A stretch of 64,000 bases of DNA from Pseudotabrizicola sp051200875 (GTDB lineage Bacteria > Pseudomonadota > Alphaproteobacteria > Rhodobacterales > Rhodobacteraceae), in the NCBI RefSeq assembly GCF_051200875.1, contig NZ_CP195191.1, positions 1,550,001-1,614,000 of the forward strand, written 5' to 3'. The translations under genes were made by a program, and so were the position numbers. Positions 1 to 7,900 of this stretch are shown piece by piece. Numbering within the stretch: the stretch's first letter is position 1; the number at the start of each line of letters is the position of its first letter. The notes beneath the pieces are model-generated. The model had not been told where the DNA came from. It saw only the letters and a program-made list of their open reading frames with translations, and made no database searches.

Positions 1-150
1 GTCTTGACCGCCGCCATGGCACCCGGTGTGAACGCCTATATGTTCGCCCACCTTTACGGAGTTGCGAAACGGGTAAATGCGACGGCGGTTCTGGTCGCAA
101 CGGCGCTCTCTATGATCACAATCTGGGGTTGGCTCCATATCCTGCCGTAA
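1..150 (+). CDS. AEC family (auxin efflux carrier-like) transporter, C-terminal end
   Basis: The window opens inside this gene; frame 1 reads 49 codons and a TAA stop. The visible tail contains MAPGVNAYMFAHLYGVAKR followed by a hydrophobic last helix ending WGWLHILP. A PGVNAY stretch before the final membrane helix is typical of AEC permeases, inner-membrane carriers of organic anions or amino-acid derivatives. The substrate cannot be told from the tail. It faces the ABC transporter operon convergently, with a palindrome cluster and a terminator between them. The family call comes from motif memory over only 49 residues. Confidence 0.75.
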   Translation, partial: VLTAAMAPGVNAYMFAHLYGVAKRVNATAVLVATALSMITIWGWLHILP

Positions 151-157
151 GGCAGGC

Positions 158-204
158 ACCGTCGTTGTCCCAACGACGGTCCAAAATTCTTCGAAGAATT
201 TTGG
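158..204. repeat. Double palindrome, intergenic element family 1
   Basis: Two back-to-back dyads: ACCGTCGTT (158-166) pairs with AACGACGGT (172-180), and 181-204 is a perfect 24-nt palindrome with core AAATTCTTCGAAGAATTT. It lies between two convergent gene ends. Related A/T-rich palindromes occur at 23105-23150, 49799-49836 and 58860-58905, always just after a stop codon. A terminator or RNA-stabilising role is inferred. Confidence 0.8.
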
Positions 205-226
205 CCTTTGGCGCACCGTTCTGCCA

Positions 227-258
227 AATAAAAAAGGGCGCGGATCATCCCCGCGCCC
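227..258 (-). terminator. Rho-independent terminator of the polyamine transporter operon
   Basis: On the minus strand, GGGCGCGG (251-258 complement) pairs with CCGCGCCC (236-243 complement) around a short loop and is followed by six T residues. It sits about 25 nt past the stop of the last permease gene. Confidence 0.85.
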
Positions 259-284
259 TGTTCCAGACTTAGCTAACGTGGGGC

Positions 285-1241
285 TTAGCGCCCGGTCACG
301 CCCCGAAGCTTATCAGACCGGCGCCGCAACAATTCCACCGTAGCCAGCAGGGCAATCGACACGATCACAAGGATGGTCGCCACCGACAGGATCGCCGGGC
401 TGATCTGTTCGCGAATACCATTCCACATCTGGCGCGGAATAGTCTGCTGATCATGGGCCGCCACAAACAGCACCACCACCACTTCATCAAACGAGGTGAC
501 AAAGGCGAACAGCGCACCTGAAATCACTCCGGGCAGGATCAGCGGCATGGTGACCTTGAAGAAGGTCGTCGTCGGATTGGCCCCAAGGCTGGCCGCAGCA
601 CGCGTCAATGAATGGTCAAAGCCGGAAAGCGTGGCCGTCACGGTGATAATGACGAAAGGAATACCCAAGGTGGCGTGGGCCAGAACCACACCAAGATAGG
701 TGCCCGCCAGACGACCACAGCTGTCGGCCTCAAGCCCGGTCCATGTCAGCACGCTGCAGGGATTCGAGTAGAAGAAGAACAGACCCGTTGCCGTGATGAT
801 GATCGGCACGATCATCGGGCTGATCAGGATCGCCATAACGGCCTTGCGGTAGGGCATTTCTGCCCGGCTCAGGCCCAGGGCAGCGACCGTTCCAAGCACG
901 GTAGCAACGATGGTCGAGAAGAAACCGATGATCACCGAGTTCTTCGCCGCATTGACCCACTGCGCCTCGTTCCAAACCTGTGCCCACCATGACGCATCGC
1001 GCGGCACGTCGGTTGGCACGCCTGGATGCGTCAGCAACATGTCATACCAACGCAGGCTGTAACCCTCTGGGTCAAAGGCCAGCATCTTCTCGGTAAAGGT
1101 GAAGTACGGCTCGGCATTGAAGCTGAGCGGGATCACCACAAGGATCGGCGAAATCAGGAACAGAAAGATCAGCGCGCAGATCGTAAGCCGGGCAAAGTAC
1201 CAGACGCGCTCCAGCGGACTTGCGTATACGGGAAGTGCCAT
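285..1241 (-). CDS. potC: Polyamine-type ABC transporter permease (PotC/PotI family)
   Basis: Inner-membrane permease of 318 residues, last gene of a four-gene importer operon. About six hydrophobic helices are visible, and the cytoplasmic EAA-type loop that docks on the ATPase reads AAASLGANPTTTFFKVTMP near residue 215. It begins 7 nt after the stop of the upstream permease, so the two are translationally close. The N-terminal periplasmic loop (about residues 45-95) is longer than in E. coli PotC. Transport of spermidine or putrescine is the family expectation, not proven; related systems carry other cationic or amino-acid-like solutes. A strong terminator follows. Confidence 0.88.
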   Translation of the reverse strand: MALPVYASPLERVWYFARLTICALIFLFLISPILVVIPLSFNAEPYFTFTEKMLAFDPEGYSLRWYDMLLTHPGVPTDVPRDASWWAQVWNEAQWVNAAKNSVIIGFFSTIVATVLGTVAALGLSRAEMPYRKAVMAILISPMIVPIIITATGLFFFYSNPCSVLTWTGLEADSCGRLAGTYLGVVLAHATLGIPFVIITVTATLSGFDHSLTRAAASLGANPTTTFFKVTMPLILPGVISGALFAFVTSFDEVVVVLFVAAHDQQTIPRQMWNGIREQISPAILSVATILVIVSIALLATVELLRRRSDKLRGVTGR

Positions 1242-1248
1242 CGTCGTC

Positions 1249-2511
1249 TTATCCCAGCTTCAGGTTATCAATGCCCACCAGCTTGTCATAAAGCCAGTAG
1301 AGAACGAGAACGATGCCCAGAAGGATCGCGGCCAAGGCAGCGGCAAGCGACCAGTTCAGGCTGTTCGTCATATGGAAAGCGATCAGGTTCGAGATCAGCT
1401 GGCCATCCGCGCCGCCGACCAAGGCCGGAGTGATGTAATAGCCAACAGCCAGAATGAAGACCAACAGCGAACCTGCGCCGATCCCCGGCAGGGTTTGCGG
1501 CAGGTAGACACGGCGGAAGGCCGTCCAGCTCGTCGCGCCCAACGACCGAGCTGCGCGGACATAAGACGGCGGGATCGGGCGCATCACCGAGTAAAGCGGC
1601 AGGATCATGAAGGGCAACAGAATATGCGTCATGGCGACGATCGTGCCGATCTGATTGTACATCATGGCAATCCGGCCATCTTCGCCAATGATCCCAAGCG
1701 CAACCAAGGTATTGTTGACCACGCCCTGTTGCTGCAACAGAACCATCCAACTCGTCGTCCGCACCAGAAGTGAAGTCCAGAACGGCAGAAGCACAAGGAT
1801 CATCAACAGGTTCGACCACTTCAAGGGCAGCGTCGCCAACAGATGGGACACCGGATAAGCCAATATCAGACAGATCACGGTAATCAGGCCGGCCATCATG
1901 AAGGTTCGCGTGAACAGCGTCACATAAATCTGGCGATCAGGCGAGACCGACACGATCTCTCCGTTTTCGTTGCGTGTCATGTCGACAGCAGCAAGGAAGA
2001 AATTCGTGCTGTATGCGGGTGCCACCTGACGCATCGTTGCCCAAAGCGCCGGCTCCCCCCACTTCTTGTCATGCTCCAGCACAGCATCCATGTAAGGCGG
2101 TTCGAAATTCTTGAAGTTCCGGCCGGCGCTGGTGAACAAGGACCGTGTACCGGAATATTCATAGTTCACACGGGTGCCGACTTCCCCGATGGTCCTTGCC
2201 TTTGCCGCGTCCTGAATATCCAGAACCAACGCCTCATAGGCGGCCTCATCGGGGGCAGTGCCCGCTGGATTGGCCTCGAACCACGCCACCATGCGCGGCA
2301 TATTGGCCGAGAATTTGTCATTGTAGATCGACTGATGCAGCATCTGCCCGATGGGCACGACGAAAGTCACAAGAATGAACGCCAGAAGCGGCAGCACCAG
2401 AAGAAACGCACGGCGCTTGGCCTGCAACTGAGCCCGCGCAAGCGCGGCTTTCAGCGGTCGGCCATCGGCAGTGGTTAGGGGTGCGGCGGGCGCGGCAGAT
2501 TGATCAGCCAT
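1249..2511 (-). CDS. potB: Polyamine-type ABC transporter permease (PotB/PotH family), long form
   Basis: Permease of 420 residues, well above the roughly 275-320 of E. coli PotB/PotH. The extra length is a charged N-terminal tail (1-35) and a large periplasmic segment (about 60-200) between the first and second membrane helices. The EAA loop AARSLGATSWTAFRRVYLP lies near residue 310. The ATG is preceded by AGGGACC at good spacing. It pairs with the downstream PotC-type subunit as the membrane channel. What the long periplasmic insert does is unknown; interaction with the binding protein is a guess. Confidence 0.86.
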   Translation of the reverse strand: MADQSAAPAAPLTTADGRPLKAALARAQLQAKRRAFLLVLPLLAFILVTFVVPIGQMLHQSIYNDKFSANMPRMVAWFEANPAGTAPDEAAYEALVLDIQDAAKARTIGEVGTRVNYEYSGTRSLFTSAGRNFKNFEPPYMDAVLEHDKKWGEPALWATMRQVAPAYSTNFFLAAVDMTRNENGEIVSVSPDRQIYVTLFTRTFMMAGLITVICLILAYPVSHLLATLPLKWSNLLMILVLLPFWTSLLVRTTSWMVLLQQQGVVNNTLVALGIIGEDGRIAMMYNQIGTIVAMTHILLPFMILPLYSVMRPIPPSYVRAARSLGATSWTAFRRVYLPQTLPGIGAGSLLVFILAVGYYITPALVGGADGQLISNLIAFHMTNSLNWSLAAALAAILLGIVLVLYWLYDKLVGIDNLKLG

Positions 2512-2564
2512 ATCGGTCCCTTTGGCAGACGGGTCTCTTTGGAGACGGACCCTTCAACAGAGTT

Positions 2565-2589
2565 GGGGCGGCAGCACAGCCGCCGCCCC
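2565..2589 (-). promoter_or_regulatory. Intercistronic hairpin between binding-protein and permease genes
   Basis: GGGGCGGC (2565-2572) pairs perfectly with GCCGCCCC (2582-2589), with no T tract after it on the minus strand. Such hairpins after binding-protein genes commonly protect the upstream mRNA or attenuate readthrough, giving more binding protein than permease. That role is inferred from position. Confidence 0.6.
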
Positions 2590-2597
2590 GATCTTTA

Positions 2598-3671
2598 TCA
2601 GTTGGCAGCGAGCCAAGCGTTGAAACGCTCGTTCAGTTCGACGTCGCGGTCAGCCCAGAACTCGAAGTCGTTGACCAGCGCGTTCTTCAGAGCTTCGGGC
2701 GAGGTCGGCATGTGCGGCCCCATTTCAGTCTTGCCGTCCTGGTACATGCCAACGAGAGCGGCCGAGGACTTACGGGCCGGACCGTAGGAGATGTACTTGG
2801 ACTGGTCGGCCAGACGCTGGCTGTCGGTCGCGAATGCGATGTATTCCATAGCCAGATCCTTGTTCGGCGCGCCCTTCGGCACGACGAACAGGTCGAAGTC
2901 CATGATTTGGCCGTCCCAGATGATGCTGAACGGCTTGCCTTCGCCAACTGCGGCGGCAAAAATACGGCCGTTATAGGCGGTCGACATCACGACTTCGCCG
3001 TCAGCCAGCAGCTGCGGCGGCTGAGCGCCAGCTTCCCACCAGACGACATCGCCCTTGATGGTGTCGAGCTTGGCAAATGCGCGGTCAACACCCTCCGGGG
3101 TCGACAGCACGTCATAGACTTCAGCAGCCGGAACGCCGTCCGCCATCAAAGCCATTTCGAGGTTCGCCTTGGCGCCTTTACGGAGGCCGCGCTTGCCCGG
3201 GTACTTCGTGGTGTCGAAGAAGTCAGCGATCGTCGAAGCGCCGGCAACCTTGGTGTTGTCATAGGCGGCAACGGTCGACCAAACGATGTTGGCAACCGCA
3301 CATTCCGAAGCCAGCGCACCGTCGATGAAGTCGTCAGCGGCTGGGGTGCCATCAACGCCAGCTGGCAGAGCAGCATGGTCGATCACTTCCAGAGCACCTT
3401 CGTCACACAGCCGCACAGCATCGGAAAGCTCGACGTCAGCAACGTCGATCGTGACGTTACCAGCTTCGACCATTGCCTTGATCTGCGTCGCTGGGTTGTC
3501 AGCGGCAAGCATGTTGACGGTCACGCCCTTTTCAGCGGCAAAAGGCTTGTTGTAGGCCTCGACCTGGCTGGTTTCATAAGCGCCCCCCCACGAAATAACA
3601 GCAAGCTCAGCGGCTGAAGCCGAGAAGCCAACCGTTGTCATGGCGGTGGAGAGGATAAGCAGTTTTTTCAT
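2598..3671 (-). CDS. Periplasmic substrate-binding protein of the polyamine-type ABC importer
   Basis: Protein of 357 residues with a Sec signal peptide (MKKLLILSTAMTTVGFSASA, cleavage near residue 20). The mature start ELAVISWGGAYETSQVEAY is typical of the PotD/PotF group (type II periplasmic binding fold). The ATG is preceded by AGGGAG at about 6 nt. The gene lies between the ATPase and the permeases; a strong hairpin follows its stop. It should capture the solute in the periplasm and deliver it to the two permeases. The ligand, polyamine or another cationic amine, cannot be fixed without structure-based comparison of the pocket. Confidence 0.87.
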   Translation of the reverse strand: MKKLLILSTAMTTVGFSASAAELAVISWGGAYETSQVEAYNKPFAAEKGVTVNMLAADNPATQIKAMVEAGNVTIDVADVELSDAVRLCDEGALEVIDHAALPAGVDGTPAADDFIDGALASECAVANIVWSTVAAYDNTKVAGASTIADFFDTTKYPGKRGLRKGAKANLEMALMADGVPAAEVYDVLSTPEGVDRAFAKLDTIKGDVVWWEAGAQPPQLLADGEVVMSTAYNGRIFAAAVGEGKPFSIIWDGQIMDFDLFVVPKGAPNKDLAMEYIAFATDSQRLADQSKYISYGPARKSSAALVGMYQDGKTEMGPHMPTSPEALKNALVNDFEFWADRDVELNERFNAWLAAN

Positions 3672-3746
3672 TGTTAAGCTCCCTGGTGTGTAGTTTCGGC
3701 GTTTGTTTGGCCGCGCCGGGCGGCTACCCCTTATTGTCGGGGATTC

Positions 3747-4847
3747 TTAAGCGTGATCAAGGGCGCGCGCGTCCTGCGGATGCCAGCCAACCTTGATCTT
3801 CTGACCGGGCTCCAGCCTGGTCTGGCCCAATGTATTGCGCATTTTCATCACGAAATCCGAAGCCCCCGCGACTTTCATTACAACGCGCAGAATATCACCC
3901 ATGTAGATGACCTCGATCACTTCTGCGTCAATCATATGGGCGCCGGCCGGCATCATCTCCGGCTTGAATTCAACGCGCTCAGGACGGATCGAAACCAATG
4001 TCTTCTGCCCCTTGGCAGTCACGTTCACAGGCGTCGCGTCAATCAGTTCGCCCGTAGACAAACGCACCAAGGCTTTGTCGCCGCTCAATTCTTCAATCGT
4101 TCCCGGCAGCTTGTTATTTTCGCCGATGAACTGGGCAACAAAGCTGTTGTCAGGGCGTTCATACAGGTCGGCGGGCGGAGCAAGCTGTTGGATCTTGCCG
4201 TCGTTGAACACGGCCACACGGTCCGACATCGTCAGCGCTTCCCCCTGATCGTGGGTCACATAGACAACGGTGATGCCCAATGATTCGTGCAAGTGCTTGA
4301 TCTCGAACTGCATGTGTTCGCGCAGCTGCTTGTCCAAAGCGCCCAGCGGTTCATCCATCAGAACCAGCTTGGGATCAAACACCAAGGCGCGCGCCAAGGC
4401 GATACGCTGTTGCTGACCGCCCGAAAGCTGGGCCGGACGGCGATTGATAAAGCTGCCCATCTGAACCATGTCCAAGGCACGCTTGATCTTTGCCTCGCGT
4501 TCCGACTTGCCCATGCCCCGCACTTCCAGCGGGAAGGCAAGGTTTTCGCCCACGGTCATATGCGGGAAAAGCGCATAATTCTGGAAAACCATGCCGATTC
4601 CGCGCTTGTGCGGCGGCACCGAGTTGATTGGCTGGCCATCCAGCCTAATTTCCCCATGAGTGGCGGTTTCAAAGCCCGCAAGCATCATCAGACAGGTGGT
4701 TTTCCCGCTGCCCGAGGGGCCGAGCATCGTCAGAAACTCACCCTTTCCGATATTCAGGTTCAGGTCCTTGACGACCAGTTGAACACCATCATAGCTCTTC
4801 TGAACATGCTCAAAAGCAACGAATGCATCGTTGTGGCTTCCGCTCAC
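3747..4847 (-). CDS. potA: Polyamine-type ABC transporter ATP-binding protein
   Basis: ATPase of 366 residues energising the importer. Walker A is GPSGSGKTT, the Q-loop follows in VFQNYALFPH, the signature is LSGGQQQR and Walker B is LVLMDEPLGALD; a C-terminal TOBE-type regulatory domain occupies about residues 240-366. I choose the GTG at 4847 (VSGSHNDAF) because GGGGAG lies 9 nt upstream; an ATG at 4922 is in frame but would add 25 residues with no family resemblance. First gene of the operon, 75 nt ahead of the binding-protein gene. Confidence 0.9.
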   Translation of the reverse strand: MSGSHNDAFVAFEHVQKSYDGVQLVVKDLNLNIGKGEFLTMLGPSGSGKTTCLMMLAGFETATHGEIRLDGQPINSVPPHKRGIGMVFQNYALFPHMTVGENLAFPLEVRGMGKSEREAKIKRALDMVQMGSFINRRPAQLSGGQQQRIALARALVFDPKLVLMDEPLGALDKQLREHMQFEIKHLHESLGITVVYVTHDQGEALTMSDRVAVFNDGKIQQLAPPADLYERPDNSFVAQFIGENNKLPGTIEELSGDKALVRLSTGELIDATPVNVTAKGQKTLVSIRPERVEFKPEMMPAGAHMIDAEVIEVIYMGDILRVVMKVAGASDFVMKMRNTLGQTRLEPGQKIKVGWHPQDARALDHA

Positions 4848-5151
4848 CGCGCTAGTCTCCCCGTGTGGTCCGGCAGGTATCCTGCACTCATTAGAACGAC
4901 TAAAGCCAAAGCAGCGCCGCATTGCAACCGGCTTGTCGTATTATCTGGCTTCGCACGTCAATTCCGGGAAAATCGATCATTTTACGTCGCTTTCGCCGCC
5001 CAATGCGGCATTCAAGAAAAGCGATGCAGGAAGAATGACTGCGTCAATCACACTCGATTCACGCAACCAGTCGCGATGACGCTGCCGTAAGGTTAATCGG
5101 GCGCAGCAATCCGGCCTGCAAAGACTGCCGCGCTTCGCCCACGCCCAGCCG
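4848..5151. other. Intergenic, upstream of the polyamine transporter operon
   Basis: About 300 nt with no gene I can support. A 64-codon minus frame at 4977-5171 is rich in Arg and Cys and resembles nothing known. The stretch should hold the operon promoter on the minus strand. I found no clear riboswitch or operator in it. Confidence 0.5.
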
Positions 5152-5457
5152 TCAAGAGATGCGCTGCCCATAGGCCGAAGACAGATCCCCTGTCGCCAGC
5201 GGCACGCTTGATGAAATGCACCGCTCTCGCCAGATGGTCGCGGCTATCTCCATTCGAGCACTCCAGCCCAGCGCCGCCAAGGCTTGCTTACCGGGATACA
5301 TACCCTCCATCACAGCCCCGCGCGCATTCAATGCTGCGTGCCGGTCAATAAGAATGTGATGGTAGGTCACCGATCTTGCACCGTGGAGCTGCCCTTGCCA
5401 AATTCGGCAAGATGTTTGGCTTATCGCGCCACGGTATCCCGTGACAACGGCGCGCAA
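5152..5457 (-). pseudogene. Probable remnant of a Hint-domain (Hedgehog/intein-type) protein
   Basis: A 101-codon frame whose middle, VTYHHILIDRHAALNARG followed by MEGMYPGKQALAAL and ARMEIAAT, resembles the C-terminal end of the Hint domains common in Rhodobacteraceae surface proteins, recalled as a Y-H-x-L-x-D-R-H ... E-S-x-x-P-G-x-x-A-L pattern. The front of the Hint fold (the SPxH region) and the bulk of such proteins are missing, and the frame ends in unrelated residues. It lies just beyond the tRNA-Leu gene and its terminator. I read it as a decayed fragment. Family assignment is from memory of the motif, not a search. Confidence 0.45.
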
Positions 5458-5487
5458 TCAGGTCAGATCAATGCACAGCCGCAAAGT

Positions 5488-5514
5488 AAAAAGGGCGCCG
5501 ACACAGCGGCGCCC
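5488..5514 (-). terminator. Rho-independent terminator after tRNA-Leu
   Basis: GGGCGCCG (5493-5500) pairs with CGGCGCCC (5507-5514); read on the minus strand the hairpin is followed by TTTTTAC. It lies 18 nt beyond the tRNA 3' end. Confidence 0.85.
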
Positions 5515-5531
5515 GTTCTTTGACCCAGTCG

Positions 5532-5618
5532 TGGTGCGGATGAAAAGACTCGAACTTTCACTCCGGTTAAGGAACAGCGACCTCAACGCTGCGCGTCTAC
5601 CAATTCCGCCACATCCGC
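5532..5618 (-). tRNA. tRNA-Leu (anticodon GAG)
   Basis: 87 nt including an encoded CCA end. The 5' acceptor strand GCGGATG (5618 to 5612) pairs with the 3' strand before ACCA. The D region contains GGTAGACGCG, the anticodon arm is CAGCG-TTGAGGT-CGCTG giving anticodon GAG, a long variable arm marks a class II tRNA, and the T arm contains GTTCGAGTC. It reads CUC and, by wobble, CUU codons. A terminator follows directly, and the peptidoglycan-binding gene lies upstream on the same strand behind its own terminator. Confidence 0.96.
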
Positions 5619-5661
5619 AGACACGACTTGGGTGGGCGGCTTGTAGCGAAGCCGCGCGGCG

Positions 5662-5686
5662 AAGAAAAGGGGGATTTTCATCCCCC
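5662..5686 (-). terminator. Rho-independent terminator of the peptidoglycan-binding gene
   Basis: GGGGGA (5669-5674) pairs with TCCCCC (5681-5686) around a six-nt loop; on the minus strand it is followed by TTTTCTTC. It lies directly after the stop at 5694. Confidence 0.75.
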
Positions 5687-5693
5687 GATCAAG

Positions 5694-7085
5694 TTAATTT
5701 CCCGCCGACTGTGTTGTCACCAATGGTTGCGCGGCAGCACCAGCCGTTCCAGTGGAAACCGGTGGCTGCGCGGCCAAAGGCAGAACAGGCAAAGCCGCCG
5801 GAACAACCGAGGGCAATTCGCCCGCCCGCCCCGCAACCGTATAGGCGGCGGCACGAATCAACTGTGGACGGTCATTCAGGCCGGGCGCAAAAACCCCGCC
5901 GCCGCGCGACATGGCATCGATTCCCATCTCATACCAATCCAGGGCCAGATCCGGCCGAATCGAGGCTCCGAACCCCTGGCTCAGGTGATGGCCCAACAGT
6001 TCGCCATAGGCGCTTTCTCCCAGCCCCACCAAAATCAGCGCAGAGCCAACCGCGACATCCATCGCATCCGTCGTGTACCCGACGCCCAGGCAAATCTTCG
6101 CCGTTCCGGCAAGCTGAACCGGCGACATCCCCGATTTCAAAGCAAAACCTTGCACTCCCAGCAGAACCTCGTCCTTGGTCTTCAGCGACAGTGCCGAGAC
6201 ATGCTCGGCCATCGCCGGACCAAAGCCCGCGCATTGCTGGGCAATCTGTTGCGGCGTGAATCCCACCACCTTGGCCACCATCTCCTCCGAAGAGGCCACT
6301 GCATAGGTACGGGCCAGACAGAACTGCTCACCAAGGGCAAAGGCCGCATCCGTCATAGTCGCCGAGGTAACATAACCACCGTTGGAATTGGTCAGCAGGC
6401 TGATCTTGTTACATTGACTGGCCAAGGAAACCTGCGTCACACCCGCCCCCATGAAACTGGGCAAAGCAGGGGCTGCCACCGTTGTTTCGGGCGCCGCAGG
6501 CATCAGCGACGGCAAAGCGGGTTCAGCCACAACAGCTGCGGCCGCGGCCGGTGCTACAGGTACAACCGTCATCGGGGCCTGCGCCGTCACCCCCGCCATT
6601 TCGTCGCGCTGCATCAAGAGCAGGCCCTTGATCCCCATCGGGTGCGACGCGACGGATTGGGCCACAACCGGCCCGCCTGCAACACCGCGATGATAGGCCG
6701 TCACCAGAACCGTGCGCTCATATTCGGTCAATTGGCCCGTCGCGGGATAACCAAGCGTTGCCTGATAGGTGGAGATCGCAGACCGGCTCTTCGGCCCAAT
6801 CGCCCCATCGGGGGTACCGACCGGGAAGCCGAAGAAATTCAAGGCGGTCTGAACTTCGCGGTTCTGTTCGCGCGTGGCCGCAGAGATCGACGAAGACTTG
6901 GACTTGCTCGACTTCGACGGGGTCGCCCGCTTCTTCTTTTGCTGATCCTTCGCGATGGCATGTCCGATGATCCCACCGATCAACGCGCCTGCGATTGCGT
7001 CGCCAGCATCCGCTCTCACGCGCGCGGCTGGCACAACAATCATACTGGCCGCGATTCCGGCAGTTGCAATTGCCTTGAGTTTCAT
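5694..7085 (-). CDS. Exported peptidoglycan-binding domain protein
   Basis: 463 residues with a signal peptide (cleavage near residue 25, after ARVRA). A glycine-rich hydrophobic stretch (about 27-46, AGALIGGIIGHAIAK) resembles a glycine-zipper. A Lys/Ser-rich linker follows, then a PG_binding_1 repeat (about 75-135) with the usual Q-x-x-L-x-x-x-G-F-x-x-G-x-x-D-G-x-x-G spacing. The remaining 300 residues are Ala/Pro-rich and then largely helical, with no enzyme motif I recognise. It likely anchors to the cell wall from the periplasm. Monocistronic, with its own terminator. Function of the C-terminal half unknown. Confidence 0.72.
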   Translation of the reverse strand: MKLKAIATAGIAASMIVVPAARVRADAGDAIAGALIGGIIGHAIAKDQQKKKRATPSKSSKSKSSSISAATREQNREVQTALNFFGFPVGTPDGAIGPKSRSAISTYQATLGYPATGQLTEYERTVLVTAYHRGVAGGPVVAQSVASHPMGIKGLLLMQRDEMAGVTAQAPMTVVPVAPAAAAAVVAEPALPSLMPAAPETTVAAPALPSFMGAGVTQVSLASQCNKISLLTNSNGGYVTSATMTDAAFALGEQFCLARTYAVASSEEMVAKVVGFTPQQIAQQCAGFGPAMAEHVSALSLKTKDEVLLGVQGFALKSGMSPVQLAGTAKICLGVGYTTDAMDVAVGSALILVGLGESAYGELLGHHLSQGFGASIRPDLALDWYEMGIDAMSRGGGVFAPGLNDRPQLIRAAAYTVAGRAGELPSVVPAALPVLPLAAQPPVSTGTAGAAAQPLVTTQSAGN

Positions 7086-7202
7086 TCCATTTCTCCCCGA
7101 ATAATTGGTGTTCTGAATGGCAGGCTTGAACTGTTCAAATTTTCGTCAGCCTACCATGAAGACACCAACCGACTAGTGATAAATTCCTGACCCGAGGCCA
7201 AA

Positions 7203-7898
7203 ATGCCTGAATGGACAACGCTTCCCGGACTTTCCGACTATTCAGAAACGCTCGCCGCGATGGAGGCCCGCGCCGAAGCGATTTCGCGGGGAGAGGCCGA
7301 CGAGGCCATCTGGCTTCTGGAACACCCCCCTCTTTATACGGCTGGCACCAGTGCGAGGCGCGAGGATCTGACCGATCCCGACCGCTTTCCCGTCCACGAT
7401 GTCGGGCGCGGCGGGCAATATACCTATCACGGCCCCGGTCAACGCGTTGTCTATGTCATGCTTGATGTTGGCGCCCGAGGCCGCGATGTGCGCTGCTTTG
7501 TCAGGGCCATGGAAAACTGGGTGATCGCGGCTTTGGCCGAATTCAACATTCGGGGCGAAATCCGCCCGGGTCGTGTTGGCGTTTGGGTCACACGTCCAGA
7601 CCGCCCCGCCAATGCTGATGGCTCACCTGCCGAAGACAAGATCGCGGCCATCGGCGTGAAACTGCGCCGCTGGATCAGCTTTCACGGCATCTCGATCAAT
7701 GTCGAACCCGACCTGTCGCATTTTTCCGGGATCGTTCCCTGCGGTATCAAGGATCATGGCGTAACCAGCCTCGTGGACCTTGGTCTACCAGTGACGATGG
7801 ACGATCTGGACATGGCGCTGAAAGCAACCTTCCCGCGTTTCTTTCCAGATGGCGGCCTGCAACCTGACGGGAAGAACCCGCCTAGTTGCACGATCTGA
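7203..7898 (+). CDS. lipB: Octanoyl-[ACP]:protein N-octanoyltransferase (lipoate biosynthesis)
   Basis: 231 residues. LipB moves octanoate from acyl-carrier protein to lipoyl domains of 2-oxoacid dehydrogenases and GcvH, the first step before LipA inserts sulfur. The hallmark RGGQYTYHGPGQ is present near residue 70. The catalytic pair is visible: Lys153 in GVKLRRW and Cys180 in IVPCGI. Length and motif order fit the family. It lies 2 nt short of the convergent aminotransferase stop, so no separate terminator fits between them. lipA is not in the window. Confidence 0.97.
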   Translation: MPEWTTLPGLSDYSETLAAMEARAEAISRGEADEAIWLLEHPPLYTAGTSARREDLTDPDRFPVHDVGRGGQYTYHGPGQRVVYVMLDVGARGRDVRCFVRAMENWVIAALAEFNIRGEIRPGRVGVWVTRPDRPANADGSPAEDKIAAIGVKLRRWISFHGISINVEPDLSHFSGIVPCGIKDHGVTSLVDLGLPVTMDDLDMALKATFPRFFPDGGLQPDGKNPPSCTI

Positions 7899-7900
7899 CG

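Noticed and set aside
181..204. Palindrome TTCTTCGAAGAA as a heat-shock type element
   Set aside because: It resembles the eukaryotic HSE only by chance; position after stop codons and recurrence point to a 3' end element.
4977..5171. 64-codon minus-strand frame
   Set aside because: No resemblance to any protein and no ribosome site; part of the empty gap.
5628..7190. Plus-strand frame of 520 codons opposite the PG-binding gene
   Set aside because: Rich in Arg, Gln and His as expected from antisense of Ala/Pro-rich coding; the minus-strand frame has a signal peptide and a PG-binding motif.
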